A stretch of DNA of 64,000 nt from Opisthorchis felineus (taxonomy: Eukaryota; Platyhelminthes; Trematoda; Opisthorchiida; Opisthorchiidae): NCBI GenBank assembly GCA_004794785.1, contig SJOL01002045.1:78645-142644 (forward strand), written 5' to 3'. Below, one piece after another: positions 51,010 through 63,690 of the stretch. Made by a program: the position numbers and the translations under genes. Below the pieces are notes generated by a model. It was not told where the DNA came from and searched no databases. It saw only the letters and a list, made by a program, of their open reading frames with translations. Every line of letters starts with the position of its first letter. Position 1 is the stretch's first letter.

Positions 51010-51125
51010 CTGAACTTTTCGTCAAACGGTGCACTGATGATGCATCCTCGGTTAGTGGCCAGACATCTGCAAGCTAACTTCCAAGCTGGGAGAACAGCTC
51101 AGCGGCCATCTGATCAATCACCGGC
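51010..51125 (+). repeat. Family R2, diverged copy 4
   Basis: ACTGATGATGCATCCTCGGT and CTTCCAAGCTGGGAGAACAG match the R2 core and arm. The flanks TTGATCAGTTGACCACTGA (about 50995) and CAGCGGCCATCTGATCAAT (about 51099) are imperfect inverted repeats, so the hairpin design is kept. Confidence 0.5.
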
Positions 51126-52286
51126 GAAAAGCTTTATTAAGTGTCTCCTATGATATCGTTTGATAGGCTCCCTTCATGCCTGCTTAGTTGACCTTAATAT
51201 ACTAAACATTTGGATGAGCTCCCGCACTTTAAGTACAATACAAACTCATTGACGGTCCAGTAGGGGGTATCACTGAGAAAAGGGAAGTTAGGACTTACCC
51301 AGGGAGTGATCTCTTCTCAAATGCGTTTGCGCTAGATTTTGGTTCTCATATGTTAATGAGCCCCTTTGAAAGGGTCTCCTGCCTACAGGTTAACATCTGG
51401 TTTTATAAGTAATACTCTGTTAAAAAATGCCCCCTTTCATAACTTTCTCGCTGTCAACTCTGAACTCGACTATGAAATCTGGATGGACCAGTTTACAGTC
51501 ATCCTAATTCGAATTAGATGAAGAGCAGCTAAACTTGATGCACAAAATTGAATGTGAAATTTGCATTTGTCGGAACTAATAAGTATGACAGTTTGCTTGT
51601 CTTGTCTGGTGAGAACTACGCCATATTGGAAGCGCATTATTCTATGTAAATAAGTATCTGCACGCGAATTGTCAGATCATTATTGCCACTACAAATTTTA
51701 AGCTTTATTGGCCTTCTGCCACAATGTACTGGCGACTGATATTTCCGTAAAGGTTTGTATTTCAAATCCATCTACCATTTTACAACAAATGGGGATTCAC
51801 TGTCACCCAGAGCGAGTCACCCTAGGTCTGAGTAAACGGCCCAAATTTAGAAAACGATCATTTGCTATGCGCACGTAGTGTCTCAGCAGAACAGATGTGT
51901 GAAGCGACTCTAAGTAAAACGCACAAAAATTGGCCTTGAAAACATTTTGTCCATTCATTGCTGTCCTACTGACTAAGATGATATAATGGCGAGACAATCT
52001 GCCACCTATCTGGAAAGTGAGTAAAGGCCCGGGAGACGTGGACATTTGTCGCAAATATCTACGTATCTTTGACAGCCTGACACAAAATAATGGATCAGTT
52101 TTCAAGTATATTCTATGTGATCAAATCTGTTACCAGCAGGCTACTGGGGCATGGGTATAATCTACCGTCAACTGCTTAGAATGATGTAATAAGCGTATGA
52201 ATTTTACAAGTATGTACTGCAGGTACATTTGAAGTAACCTCAAATTGTGATGAAGTTGAAACTAATTTTTGGGTGTTCTTACTGAG

Positions 52287-53357
52287 AATAAATTCAAGAC
52301 AAGGAAAACCAAACTGGTCTATTGGAATCCTGATTTTCGGGGCTATTCAAAAGACATGAAGGTAGGCGATTTCACCGTCACCCGATTAACAGTACCAACA
52401 ATATTGATTAACAATGCCGATTAACAATACCTTATTAACAATACCGAGCAAATGTTTTTTACTGTCGCTGTCGACTAGGCAAGGTAACATCCCGCTAAAA
52501 CTGAATCTTTACAACCTCCGGACTCTGTTCTTCTTAGTCTATTCCACATTTACGGCCGCCTCACATCCAATGGCCTCACATCAGGTTGTATTTTGGCAGG
52601 ACAACCAAGCACACAAAGTGTCTGTGTTGGACTTACTATCACCCTTAAAATCTGACTACTTCTAAAGAAATTGCTTTTCTCCGAAGCTCAGCTATTGCGC
52701 TGGTTCGCTTTGGTATCAACAGCGCAGCTAGAGCCACTGAAATAAAATAAGTAGTAAAGTTTGAATGACAGTTTCACTCGTAAATTTATTGTCATATCAC
52801 ATCATACTGTATGTACTACTTATTTCGAATCACTGGAGCTGTGTAAATATTACTCTACACAGAACCACACTTGAAAGTGTATCTGTTGTTGTCCACAGAA
52901 ATTCTGCTTATCACCGATTCTTCCTTTAAAATTCACTCACATAGGAGCCAGCTGTGGTAGCTACCGTTGAGCGTAGATTTTGTTTGCATACGTCTGAGTT
53001 CACATAAACAAATGTGGGTGGAATCTGAATGAAAATGGCGGGCTGTCGACCTTGATTTGAATTCCGTCAAAACAAAGGCATGCGTGGGATTGAAAACAAA
53101 ATAAGGATTGTTACAAGATTATTGTCATGGATAAAGTATGAAAGTCAAACAACCGATGGCTGAACTTCTTAGGTGAAAGCAACCAAAATTCTCAGCGATG
53201 CGCGGCAAAGTAGGCGGCATGTTTGGCATCGTTGGGCAGCACCAACGTGATCACACTGGATGGATAGGTATGTTTACTTTAAAACTATTTATAAGAGGGG
53301 CAGATTACCAAAGTAAGGGGAAAGACGTCTTTCTCGTTTCTAGAAATGGGCATCTGA
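52287..53357 (+). CDS. Gene C candidate: four short 3' exons
   Basis: Exons 52287-52361 (25 codons, ending SKDMK at a GTAGGC donor), 52899-52956 (after the strong acceptor TATCTGTTGTTGTCCACAG, donor GTAGCT), 53196-53267 (acceptor AACCAAAATTCTCAG, donor GTATGT) and 53344-53357 (acceptor GTCTTTCTCGTTTCTAG, stop TGA) join in phase throughout. The third exon encodes RGKVGGMFGIVGQHQRDHTG. The last intron is 76 nt, and AATAAA occurs about 470 bp downstream near 53825. The exons are short enough to be individually random; only the acceptors and phase agreement argue for them. No homologue is recognised, and an upstream 24-nt start exon at 51585 is possible but unsupported. Confidence 0.22.
52384..52446. 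repeat. Short interrupted tandem repeat, ATTAACARTACC-like
   Basis: Four or five imperfect copies of GATTAACAATACC occur in a row, inside the first proposed intron of candidate C. Confidence 0.5.
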
Positions 53358-55169
53358 GAAATCCATGTTTATGACGAACTGTAGCATAGCCATTTTTTAA
53401 AGGAGCGCAAATAACTAAATGGTCGTAGGCCTGAAACGGATGTTTAGACAATATTTAATTCAGATATCATTCATTTGTCACACGAAACATGGCGTTTACC
53501 TAATCCAACAGTTGAGAACTCTTAAGGGGAACAGTTCCGTTCAGCTCCACGGATTTCCCGCGCAACTTCATAAAAAACAGGCAATCATGAATTTTAAAAG
53601 ATGGATTTATGTTTCTTCTGATATGTGTGAGCTTACAGAACTTGAGAAGAATATTTTAAGCATAATGTTCCTTCAGCCAAAGAACGAAAACAGAGATGGT
53701 CGTGAACAGAACAAGACGTCAATAAACCTAACAAACATGTCATCTGGTTTAGGTGGGTCATACAGAGATTTACACGTTACTGCACAAGCATTTGTCGAAC
53801 CATGTTGTAAACAAAGATGATCAGAATAAAACTGACGAAAAATCCTACGCAATAACAGGTACCCTTTGAAAAGCCTGTTTACTGAGCACCGATGAAGGAC
53901 CCACCATGTAAATATACCCTTGACCCACATCTGAATGTGTCACCTAAATTTCATGCTATTTTAAAAAGGAGAAGGGTAATCATGTGTATTGTGGATTGAC
54001 TTCCGGATGCAATTCCAAGTTCCCAGGTGAAACATAGGTTCCTGTCGGCTGATTTCGCAGCATTTACCCGATTAATCTCACCAAAACAGTAGAGGCCCCT
54101 TGTGATTGAAAGTTTTTTGAGCAATCGAGCACACCATTAGTACTTAATATAAGGCCAAATTTCTGACCCCATCACGTGGTAACTATCAGGTGCAATGTTA
54201 TGTCAAAACCTTGGCTGTTCCTGGTTGTCCAGCCTGATCAATTCAAAAGTTGGTGGGGGCAGCTCCAATTCTCGTGTTACGGCTTACCCGCTGTTACCAA
54301 GGTAACACATGATTGAGGTGTGTGGCAATTCAATAAACCGAAAAATTAACGGATATTCTCAGGCGCATGAGTGCCTCCGGCACCGTTGGGGATTGATGTG
54401 TCACCAGGACTGATTCCGTTTATTTAACAACATTGTTCGAGCCTTCATTGCCACATACATAGATTTGGGCCTGTTCTGCCTATCTGTACGGCGGTTGATT
54501 TTGAACTGAGGGTATACATACATAAGGTCTTATCAGACTGAAACTTATTTAACGTTCATTTTTTGTTTCATCAAAAGTGGGACCGCGTACGCTTGAATCA
54601 GAAGGCTGTCCATCTTGAATCACTCCAATTTCCTAGAACGGTTGCATTTGTTTGCTCACATAAAACAGCGGACAGTACGCCTTACAGAAGAATGGCTTTA
54701 CGACATTTATCTTCACTATACCTACCTGTAGGACTTCACATTGTGTCACGTTATTCTCGGTAACAAATTTTATTTGCGTCCTATCATTCACTCGATACTT
54801 GTTTGATTAGATCAGAATCAAATCAATAAGTGCGAAATCGCACTGTATCAGCAAATTCGAAATTACTTCTCACACTCCTGCAGCAATCTGTAATTGCGCT
54901 GTTCAATAACGATAAAAGAACTTCTGCTCAATAATTACGCAATCTAACTTTGAATACACTTTTGGGGTGAAATAAATTAGATGTCAGTTTATTTGAGACC
55001 AACCAGAAGATTATCGGTAATCAAAGTGTTCTTAAAAAGGAAACATGAAACAAGCAGTCACGTCTTGTGAAGCGAATAGCTGAAATGCTTGATATTATTT
55101 GCCGCATGTATTTATAGTAATTTCTGTGAGTATGAGGAAGTTGTGTGAGGTCAATGTAGATTTCGTCCT

Positions 55170-55600
55170 GTGACTGAAGTCACACTGTGCTGAGAAGCAC
55201 TGTGTGGCTGTTTCATCTTCATGGGGAATCATCAACGTTGCGCATCTCACTAATCTCCAGGACGATTCGGACCAACACCCAACAACGACTACTAATAAAT
55301 AAATAAGTCGTCTTGTCACGTGGGGCCGATCAGCAGTGTAATTGGATCACACTCAGACGGGTGGCAGTGCCACTCATTTTTGTCACGGAGTTCACATAAG
55401 GTGGTCATGCTCCTCGACTGACGATTCAAATTTAAGGTCCACTAGTTGTTTGTTGGTGGCATGATGAAATTTCGAAGTTCAGTGGATAATTTGCTGGGTA
55501 AGTGGAGCCAAACCATGCCGAAAACCAAAAAGCACTGTGCTGCTGTTTCATTCCCATTGAGGATTATCTGCAGTGAGCATCTCGTGAACATCCGGAGGTC
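55170..55600 (+). repeat. Two direct copies of a short dispersed repeat (family R3)
   Basis: AAGCACTGTGTGGCTGTTTC (about 55192) followed by GCGCATCTCACTAATCTCCA recurs about 340 bp downstream as AAGCACTGTGCTGCTGTTTC (about 55530) followed by GAGCATCTCGTGAACATCCG. A third copy is near 63640 (CTGTACAGCTGTTTTATTCC, GGGATTTATCAGC), and a fragment lies at 7296-7330 (ATCAGCAGTGCGCAACTCAC). The 93-codon frame at 55446-55727 runs across the second copy and is doubtful as a gene. Confidence 0.5.
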
Positions 55601-57304
55601 AGTGCTCGATGATATGGTCGAAAAGAGGCCTCTTGACCGACGGCTCGTAACCGACTATCTATTCTTACCGGGTGAGCATGGATTCCAATTATACTTGAGA
55701 TTCAGCTTATTCAAATGCCTACTGTGACTAGATTAGTTTAGCATGTCTAAACCGCACCGATAGTTGAGAGAGTAAGCTGGTTTCCTTAAACGCCAGTAAA
55801 GCATAGGCCAAGAGAACTCAGAATCTCATCGGTGATGAGTTCCACACTCGCAACATCTTTGAGACAGGGGTGTAGCAGTACACCATACAGTGACTCACTT
55901 TTCACGAAAAGTTGAGGGTTGGGGTTAGTTCTAACATAGACGCAAATTTTCAAAAAATGTTTTCCATGTTCAGAAGGTAGGCAGTATTGCTTTAATCAAG
56001 AACTTTTACCTGGACGCTGAAACTTCCCATGGCATAGCAAGCTCTAAATGAGTGGCCTTCTTTACTGGAGCAATCCTGATTGAAACCAGACATCCTTTGG
56101 TGTGTAAAAAGTTTACCGTAAACTGTAGACGTTCCCCATCCATCCGGCAGTAAAACTACGCGCTAATCCCTTTTGCTGCTTCTTGCCCTATACGTGTTTG
56201 ATGACTGATAAAAGCAACCGAAATGTTAAAAAAATCGTTTAATCAATGGCCTCCTAAGGATTAAATGTGGTCACCAGTGTTTATTGTGGAGGTGTAAAGT
56301 CCTCTGTTGCGTTACTCAGAAATCCCCTAAAGCGAACTTTAGCCTGACGACCAGTTCCTTGTCTTTTTTGGTGGTGTTTTTGTCCAAGTTTAAGGGCGAA
56401 AGCTGGTGTCAGGGTGATATTACCAAGTTAGGCATCCGCTTGTCATTCATACGGAAAAGCTGACTAGACCCTGACCGATTGTAACAATAGTCAGAATATG
56501 ACGCATCCCCGGGCGGATTGAGCGGAAGAAATCACATTCAGAATCCAGCGGTCATGATGAATCAGTAGATGAGTATCCTCGCTCTGTGTCCTGTAGGTTC
56601 CACTTGGTTGTGTGTTAATATCTCTTACATTTGTCTTCATTTATGCTACGATCTATCCAGAACGCGACGTACCCACTACTTGACCAGTGACTGAGTTGCT
56701 CAGACCACAATTCGACGTTCTGTTTACCAGGGTGAACCTGCTCAACTATCTGTATCCTCCTTTATGCTCCCATTCAAGGTGTCATTATCCGCAGTCCATA
56801 AGGCTTTTAACGTGGTACAAGCCGCCTTTTAGAGACTCGAACGTTTAGCTCTGGCATAGAGAACCTCAGTTTCTGGAGCATGCGCTTCTTCCTAACTCTC
56901 GTCCCGTAAGCCGATGGAGAATTTAAGGCTCACAGTTGTTAAGAATGCGTTAAGTAATCGTGTTAATAACATAGCTCCTGTCTGAATCCCTATAAGTTGA
57001 AGGTATTCGGTGACGCATGTAGGTGAACTCTTCTAACCTTGTTTATGACAACAAGCTACGTACCATAAACGAGGGATTCAGCTGAGTCTCCCGTGAAAAC
57101 CAAACTGATTTGCAAATGAGTGTGTTTGTTGAAGCTACTCACCAATGTCGGCCTTCAACATAGTCGTAGGGAACAAATTCCATAGACAGTTTCAACGAGT
57201 GCTCAACAGCAAGCCAAGGCATAAGATCCCGATAATATTTAACAAGTGGTATGCTTGAACGTCTGGATGAGGCCAAGACAAGTGCCATCTACTTAGTCGG
57301 CTTT

Positions 57305-57328
57305 GACAAATAACATGACAAATAACAT
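57305..57328. repeat. Two tandem 12-bp units
   Basis: GACAAATAACAT is repeated exactly twice. Confidence 0.7.
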
Positions 57329-57849
57329 CTCATTTGCGATAACTGGGGAGAAATAGCATACCCGGAACGGCGGCGGAAGCCATTCTCAATAAATGACCTT
57401 TGCATGTTCCGGAAGGATGCGACAGGGTCTTTCAAAGAAGGCTGAACATCATACCGAGTGGAAGTGGTACAAAAATAGAGTACACTTCGAACAGTGGTGA
57501 TTTTCTAAACTTTCTAATTTTACACACATGACGTCAAGGACATTTCAAACTCAAACGGAATTTGCTCGATGACGCAAATGATGAGTTTCTTAAAAATCAT
57601 CGGATTAAATGAAGTGATGGGACGAGAGTTTTAAACAGCTGCTAAACCACTCATCATCTCAAACCCTGGATCTCAACATTATTTCAGGCTCAATACCATA
57701 TAAATCCAACTATGAACGTCCAAGTAAACCGGAGATAGCTGAAAGCACCACGCATTTAAAGGACTAAATATCCCAGACGAAGACGGGTTCACAACTATAC
57801 TCTGTAAATCCTGTACTTCACGATTCCTCGAGATACCTCATAAGTTATT

Positions 57850-58251
57850 TTGCTTAATCTGAAAAATCGAAGCTGTCCTCGGTATCCTTCTGATTCTCAA
57901 CAACGATCGCACCCTAATTCCGCAAAGTTTTTTTCAATAACAAAAGTTAAACGCAGTCTAAATCAACAGCTTTTGCTTTCTGAATTGGGCTGTGCAAGTC
58001 TGTATCTACTTCACCATGAACATTTCCAAATACTTCTCGATTCCGGCAGTTTACCGTGGTAATACATGCTAATTCTTAAACCACACCTGATTCGGCGTAT
58101 CATGGAGCACGGTAGAAAACCTCCTAGCTGTTGGTGTCTGTGTTTAGCTCTTGAATCTTCCCAGGTTCAGTTAATCATCGATGAAATCAACTGGTCGATT
58201 ATTAGAGAGTCTTTCTGGTTCCCGATAAACTCTGCGAACATGGATTGTTGA
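57850..58251 (+). CDS. Candidate two-exon coding region
   Basis: An open frame ending at 58058 (TTACCGTG then GTAATA donor) leaves two bases. They match an exon at 58128 that follows ACCTCCTAG, starts with one base and runs to a TGA at 58249-58251, encoding LESSQVQLIIDEINWSIIRE. The first exon has no clear acceptor, and 57850 is only where the open frame can be read from. Both segments are at chance length. No family is recognised. Confidence 0.18.
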
Positions 58252-58539
58252 CTTCGAATACGTTAATTGCACAGCTGTGCCGGATGAGGACTTGAAGGAA
58301 CTCATGCATTGACTGGATAATCCAACTCAATATACAACACTGCTACGTTCTGTACACACCATTAAAAAGGCCACGTTGTTTTCCGCCTGCACTACCATAG
58401 ATGCACAACCTCTCAGCGTATGACGTAAAGAAATCGAGCAGGTTAATGACACTGGGGTTCTATCATTTAGCCCGTCCAGTAGGTAGAAAACTTCAACGGT
58501 TTACAGGCCTTCCCAAGAGTTCTATCATTCGGGTGGACT

Positions 58540-58690
58540 TGGTCTAGTGGAGAAGAATTCAGACTGCTCTTCACAAGAGAATTTTGATGTTCAATGTAAC
58601 GATCCGTCTAGTTTATGCTTGCGAACGATGGTTACTAAGATGAGGCAAAGTCCCGAAGTTCTTTGAGGCCTTCGGCTGCTAAGGCTCCCG
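58540..58690 (+). mobile_element. Probable second LINE relic (reverse transcriptase C-terminal fragment)
   Basis: One frame reads LHKRILMFNVTIRLVYACERWLLR, resembling the RIFxSNVxSVLLYACETWxL block that follows the polymerase core in several non-LTR elements, then continues past a stop as GKVPKFFEAFGC. The match is short and diverged, and no flanking element structure is visible. Confidence 0.35.
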
Positions 58691-58949
58691 ATGAACTGTA
58701 AGAGCTTGCTACTTATAGGAGATCCCACCCACTTGACCTCTCTTTATTCCTCCAGTGCCCTTGGCATTTCTTTGCTCGAAAGCTTTTCTGGTAACTCAAA
58801 CAAGCCTTGACTTCCGATTTTTGCTGGAGAGAGTGATTTCTATCCTTGTCGCGAATGAGCAGACCAGAAGTGACGTGGAACTTCTTCGTCTGTAAGCGGT
58901 CTACGGAGTCTAGTACCAAAACCGGCACTTGAATACAAACTCATCTTAC

Positions 58950-60760
58950 CTAACAGCCAATATTCGCTTCTAGGCAGAGTCTACTAGACCTAATAACTAT
59001 TCCTGTCCAAGGAAAGAGCTCACTTAATTACTCAATTAATCTATGGAAACCATATTCTCAGCTGAATCGATGAGCCTGACAAATTCATCTCAATAGCGGG
59101 TATTAAATAAAAGGGGAATCGGTCTCTGTCCCTGTTTTTCAGGTCTTATCATCTAAGTGTTGTTGAGGTAAAAATCCGTTGAGTGTTTTGTGGTTTGAAT
59201 CGCCCAAGCCTGTACTTTACGCTTGCGCCTAGTGAATTTCGACCTAAAATTTCCAGACTTGCCCGATTCGCACCACCTTCTCATCAGAACTGCGGGATTT
59301 ATTCAACCCTACTTCTTTGGGTAGAAACACGGTGTGGAAAATTGCATCTCCAATCCTATTTCGTTATGATAATTTATACGTACCAAGTAAATCTTTCTGA
59401 GCCTCCGTTTACAGGCGGAATAGGACAATGTAATGGAAACATCATGGCAAAGCGCTGAATTGTCGATCGTTGCACGCAACAACTCCGCTCGTGATTTGAA
59501 ATGGTGTCATTGGACAGGACATTTTTCACCATGGCGATATCAAAACCATACCCATAACTTTTATGTGCTTACGCTGATTCAATTCGACACAATGAATCCG
59601 CGAAAAAAAAACAAATGAAACAGTGTTGAGAAAGTTCAGGCGTGAGTAAATAATAGATTTGACATCTTGCCACACAGGTAAATCACCTTGGATCACGCAG
59701 AGCCAAGAAGACCAATCCATTTTGACAAGATCTTACACACAGGGAAACCATTTGGCTCGGTTTCATCCTGTGTTTCGCTAAGGTAGGGTTAACTACAATT
59801 GCTTGGAGTTATGCATGTCCATCATCAGACCCCGTTTCCAGAGCAGGAATTTTGCCAAAAAGCAGGTGGTGTACCTCGATCTGTTAGTATCAGAAATATA
59901 TGTTAGATCAAACCGTTAACGGCGTTTACGAGTGTTTGTTGTTATTTAACACTGGCTCCTTGCGGCTTATTTAACCTGGATGACTTCTAACATCATATTG
60001 CGCTAATATATGGAATCCGATAATTTCAGTCACGTTACAGAAGTTACTTCAGATAGAATGAAAACTCGACGTCATTTCCATGAAATCTGTTCAAAACATC
60101 TAGGTGGAAGTTAAAAGATTTCACATTACCAGGGTACCAAACATTCAATACAGTACCCATTGTTCGTCATCGATGTAATAATTTATAACATCCAGTGGAT
60201 GTACCGTAATTGATAAAGTGTTATAGATATGTATAACAAATATACGTACAAACTCAATTTTAGAAATAACCTGAGTTGTCAAGTGAGAGGAAATCAGCTT
60301 GACAGAAATCACTATAGCGAGCCTATGAAGTCAGCCCATCATGCTAAATGTGTTAGAGCAAAAATCGGTCAAATGTACTAAAGGTAGTGCTTACAAAAAC
60401 AGGCGAATAAGAACAACGCAACAGTAGTATGATGTAAACCCATTTTTTGGCGCGGAAATCGCATATCGCGTGTTTTTGCAGATGATTTCTTTACCTTTCA
60501 GTTGATCACGTGACAGTGTACAGACAATTACACTCGAATAAGTTTATAAACATCCAGGGGATAAACGGCACGAATCATCGAAACTAGGATTCAAGTGCTT
60601 ACGGTCAAATTCCTTAGTAATGTTTCAGTCAATTGTCGAGGTGAATAGGGTCACAATTTAGGACAGGATTAGTCAATCTCAGTTGATAAAAACAGATTCG
60701 ATTGGAAAAGCAGGTTGCTTAGCTCTAAATACGTACGACACTTGTGACCAAGTGGTGCGC
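58950..60760. other. No confident gene
   Basis: At 59240-59335 all three plus-strand frames are open between an AAATTTCCAG acceptor and a GTAGAA donor, so an exon is possible but its frame cannot be chosen. The remainder is empty. Confidence 0.45.
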
Positions 60761-60763
60761 TAA

Positions 60764-60955
60764 TCTATTTGGTTATTGGAAGGCAATGTTTATTACACGA
60801 TAAGGGGTACTCAGATATTGGAGGGAGGATTTGCTAAGCTGCTGCTCTGCATCCTAACTCAACAGTTCGCTGAGGAGGTAAATTGTCTACTCTCCTCCCA
60901 CAAAGTGTTGAGATATATTCTGCATCTTTATGTACGGGACATTTGCGTGAATTAG
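60764..60955 (+). CDS. Open frame, 63 codons, possible exon
   Basis: A continuous frame between TAA and TAG encodes a protein-like helical sequence (EGGFAKLLLCILTQQFAEE; HKVLRYILHLYVRDI). A GTAAAT donor after FAEE and a GTACGG donor after HLY both leave phase 0. A downstream acceptor at 61073 (CACCCAG) would continue in phase 0 into a frame ending at 61209. No function can be assigned. Confidence 0.15.
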   Translation, partial: SIWLLEGNVYYTIRGTQILEGGFAKLLLCILTQQFAEEVNCLLSSHKVLRYILHLYVRDICVN

Positions 60956-61219
60956 CAGAAGATGAAAAAGCACACAGGATTTGAACCCAACTTATCAAAA
61001 TGGCATTCCATGTTTTTGTCTATTCAGCTGTACATTCTTTTACACCAAACTCACCCACCCAGAGCACGGTACCAAGAGGCCTCCAACATCCAAAATATTG
61101 TTTTCGCGTGATGATGAGGTCATTTCAAAGTGCTCTGGATCCGACCTCAATGAAACACAACCCAGAAATATCCACCAGCTTCATCACCTGTCAAAAATCG
61201 TACCAGTGAAGTGGAAGTG

Positions 61220-62390
61220 AAATCAACGCAGTGGTAACATACTAATCTACCAATTCTAAGCGAGGCGACATCCCCTAGTTGTCTGACTTTACATGAAATG
61301 TCTCGTCGCCACCAGTTTGCCTGTCAATTGAATCCGGTTACGAAGAACATTGATGTTCAATTTCCGAGCAAAATAACTGGCTCAGCTGGCTGTTGCTCAC
61401 TTTGTTTCGATTTCTCCGTCCCTCAATGCTCACGTTATTGATTTTCTCACCAGCGCTCTTTCAATGGAAGTCCATTTACCGTACGCATGCAAACTTCTAA
61501 TCTGTTATTTCAAATCCCATGGTCCGTGCATCTGCTTCTCACAGCCGTTTGCAAGTACCGGCGACTCCACAAAATTTGTTCGCAACTTTGAAGTTTATTC
61601 AACCCTAACCGCGCCATGTGCTATTGCCTGATTAGTGATTTATGGGAGGTTTGCGTGATTCAGAAAAAGTTATACTGAGTCAGTCACTCAAATGACCGTC
61701 GCGCATACTCGCTCGCAACTTGCCTGCTATTCACATATCCACTTGCATAACTTGGAATAGTACGGTTGCGATAGGGTGCGCTGTGCATATTGTACGTTGA
61801 ATACAATAAGGACTTTCGTGTATGTGTAACAAGTAACACATAGGTTTTCTATATCAAAACCGTTCATCAGAATGTTTTGTCCGGTCGCAGCACTAGATTT
61901 CTATACATATACTTGGCCTACAAGTTGATATACACCTACGGTAAAAAAAACTGGTTACTTGAGTTGCTTACAAATGTTGCTCAAAGAAATATACTATGTA
62001 CTAGTGTTTTGGCCGTAAGATTAAACAATAAATAAAAAAGCCTTCCTCGGCTGTAAAGAAGACTGGCTTTAATATTCTTAAGCATCAAAAATTCGAAAAT
62101 AGTTTTGCCGCCAGCTAGGATTATTAGCGGTGTCCGGTTGGTGGAAAATTTTTGGGTCACATTGAGTGGGTCTAATTCAGTGCCACACACTGCAAGCAAC
62201 TGTGAGCATGCATCTCGAATATTGCTCTTACAAGTTTGTTTGTGTTATCCAAGGAACAATGCGCATAGATTTGGTGTTCTTCCTAATTGAAACAACAACG
62301 GCACCAGGTCTAGAGTGTGAGTAATGGTAGGCAGTCCGATGTAACATTTCAGCATACAGAGCAGGTTACATTCAAAATATTTAGTGTAGT
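61220..62390. other. No recognisable gene
   Basis: Only chance-length frames on either strand. Confidence 0.55.
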
Positions 62391-62395
62391 GTGAA

Positions 62396-63036
62396 ATGTG
62401 GTTCCAAACTCCCTGGTTTATTTTTGATGCCGGCGGAACATTTGATATCCTTCAGACGTCGATGGTTTTCAAAGCAGGGATAATTTTTTCAACAGCCTGG
62501 TTACTGTTTCACTCAGAAAACCAGTTTGGGCTGCGCGAAGCGAACAAGATAGAAAATCCTGGCTTCCTCTGGCCTACGGTGATTAAGTTGCTTGGAAACT
62601 ACGTCACTTGACAGGTAAAACGTGTAGGCAATGCGTTCGAAACGCCAATAAGTTTACGATTTCTGGACACTGTTGTTTAGCAAACACTACTACAGCTGAC
62701 GGCAGTTTTGTTGCTAAGTGGACTTAGCACAAAATTAGTCAGGTGTGTGATCCGTACATCTTCGGTTTGGTCTTCCCCTTAACCTCCCAACCTTGTGAGC
62801 TGAGTATAAATCCGCAGGAATTGATTAAGAGTTGGAGACAAAAATATGTTGGCTTTTCTACAGAATCTGTTGTAGGACAACAGAAAACAAAATCAATGAA
62901 GATAACTGGTTCAATGTCGAGAGCACAGAAGATTACAGATTTTTCAGCGCTCGAGGAGCGGAGTTTGCCCTTAAAATATACCTTGAAGAGACAGCAGCCG
63001 AACCGAGCAGTGCAAGTCCACGTTTGGAGAATATGA
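62396..63036 (+). CDS. Candidate two-exon gene, ~139 residues, function unknown
   Basis: An ATG at 62396 opens 61 codons up to a GTGATT donor at 62579. The segment includes a hydrophobic stretch (AGIIFSTAWLLF) that could be one membrane segment. In phase, a strongly pyrimidine-rich acceptor (TCTTCCCCTTAACCTCCCAACCTTGTGAG) begins an exon at 62800 that is open to TGA at 63034-63036 and encodes a basic, hydrophilic tail. Without splicing the first frame stops 30 nt later. A second frame is also open across 62832-63047, so the exon reading is not secure. Confidence 0.2.
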
Positions 63037-63629
63037 TGCTGTTGTGAATGCGTGCGCAGTCTAAGTGAGGATCAAGTCATTTACTGTATTATCAATATCA
63101 AAATATGTAAAAGAGAAGCAACTAATTCCAGCAGGGTTAGTACAGCAATTCCTAATATAGCGATAACTTGTTAGTAGTATAACTAAGAATTAGGTGTTAT
63201 AGTACTTGACGCCTCCGCTATTATTAGTACGAAAGCTGACGGGACGATTCTTTCAGGACAGACCGTACCCGCCCGTATGAATGATTCTGTTGTCTGCATC
63301 ACCACGCAGCCAGGTGCTCTAAGGCATTGTAACACACGAATTTTAATATCCACTGCGCTGCAACAGTTTAGACAACCTTTTCGAGTAATGGCTGAACGTT
63401 AATGTGGCAGAGTTTGCATCGAATCGACACTTTTACGCGTGATAGCTACATTTCGTCGGGCTTGAGAATGACTGATAACTTTAATAACAAAGCGGTTACT
63501 AAAAAAAGCAAAAGGTTCACAGTGATTTCAAGTCGAAAACAGTTAACACCACGTAAAGTTTCAACTACAAATAGATAACAGGTTTTCATTTGAGATTGCA
63601 TCCTATAAGTGAAGCCAGTCTATGCTGAA

Positions 63630-63690
63630 CTACCGAGACGAACTGTACAGCTGTTTTATTCCCAGTGGGATTTATCAGCACCCCGAATGT
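63630..63690 (+). repeat. Family R3, third copy
   Basis: CTGTACAGCTGTTTTATTCC followed by AGTGGGATTTATCAGC matches the copies at 55.2 and 55.5 kb. It is a short fragment with no visible ends. Confidence 0.45.

Larger units (their letters stand above)
53900..57800. other. Repeats only, otherwise no recognisable gene
   Basis: Apart from the R3 copies at 55.2-55.6 kb and the 12-bp duplication at 57305, only short open frames are seen. Confidence 0.55.

Noticed and set aside
53419..53820. 133-codon plus-strand open frame
   Set aside because: It has no convincing acceptor or donor, its initiator context is poor, its length is within chance expectation for the window, and it lies after the proposed stop of candidate C.
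60470..60500. VFADDFF, resembling the reverse transcriptase (Y/F)xDD motif
   Set aside because: The surrounding frames show no other RT blocks, so the tetrapeptide is probably chance.
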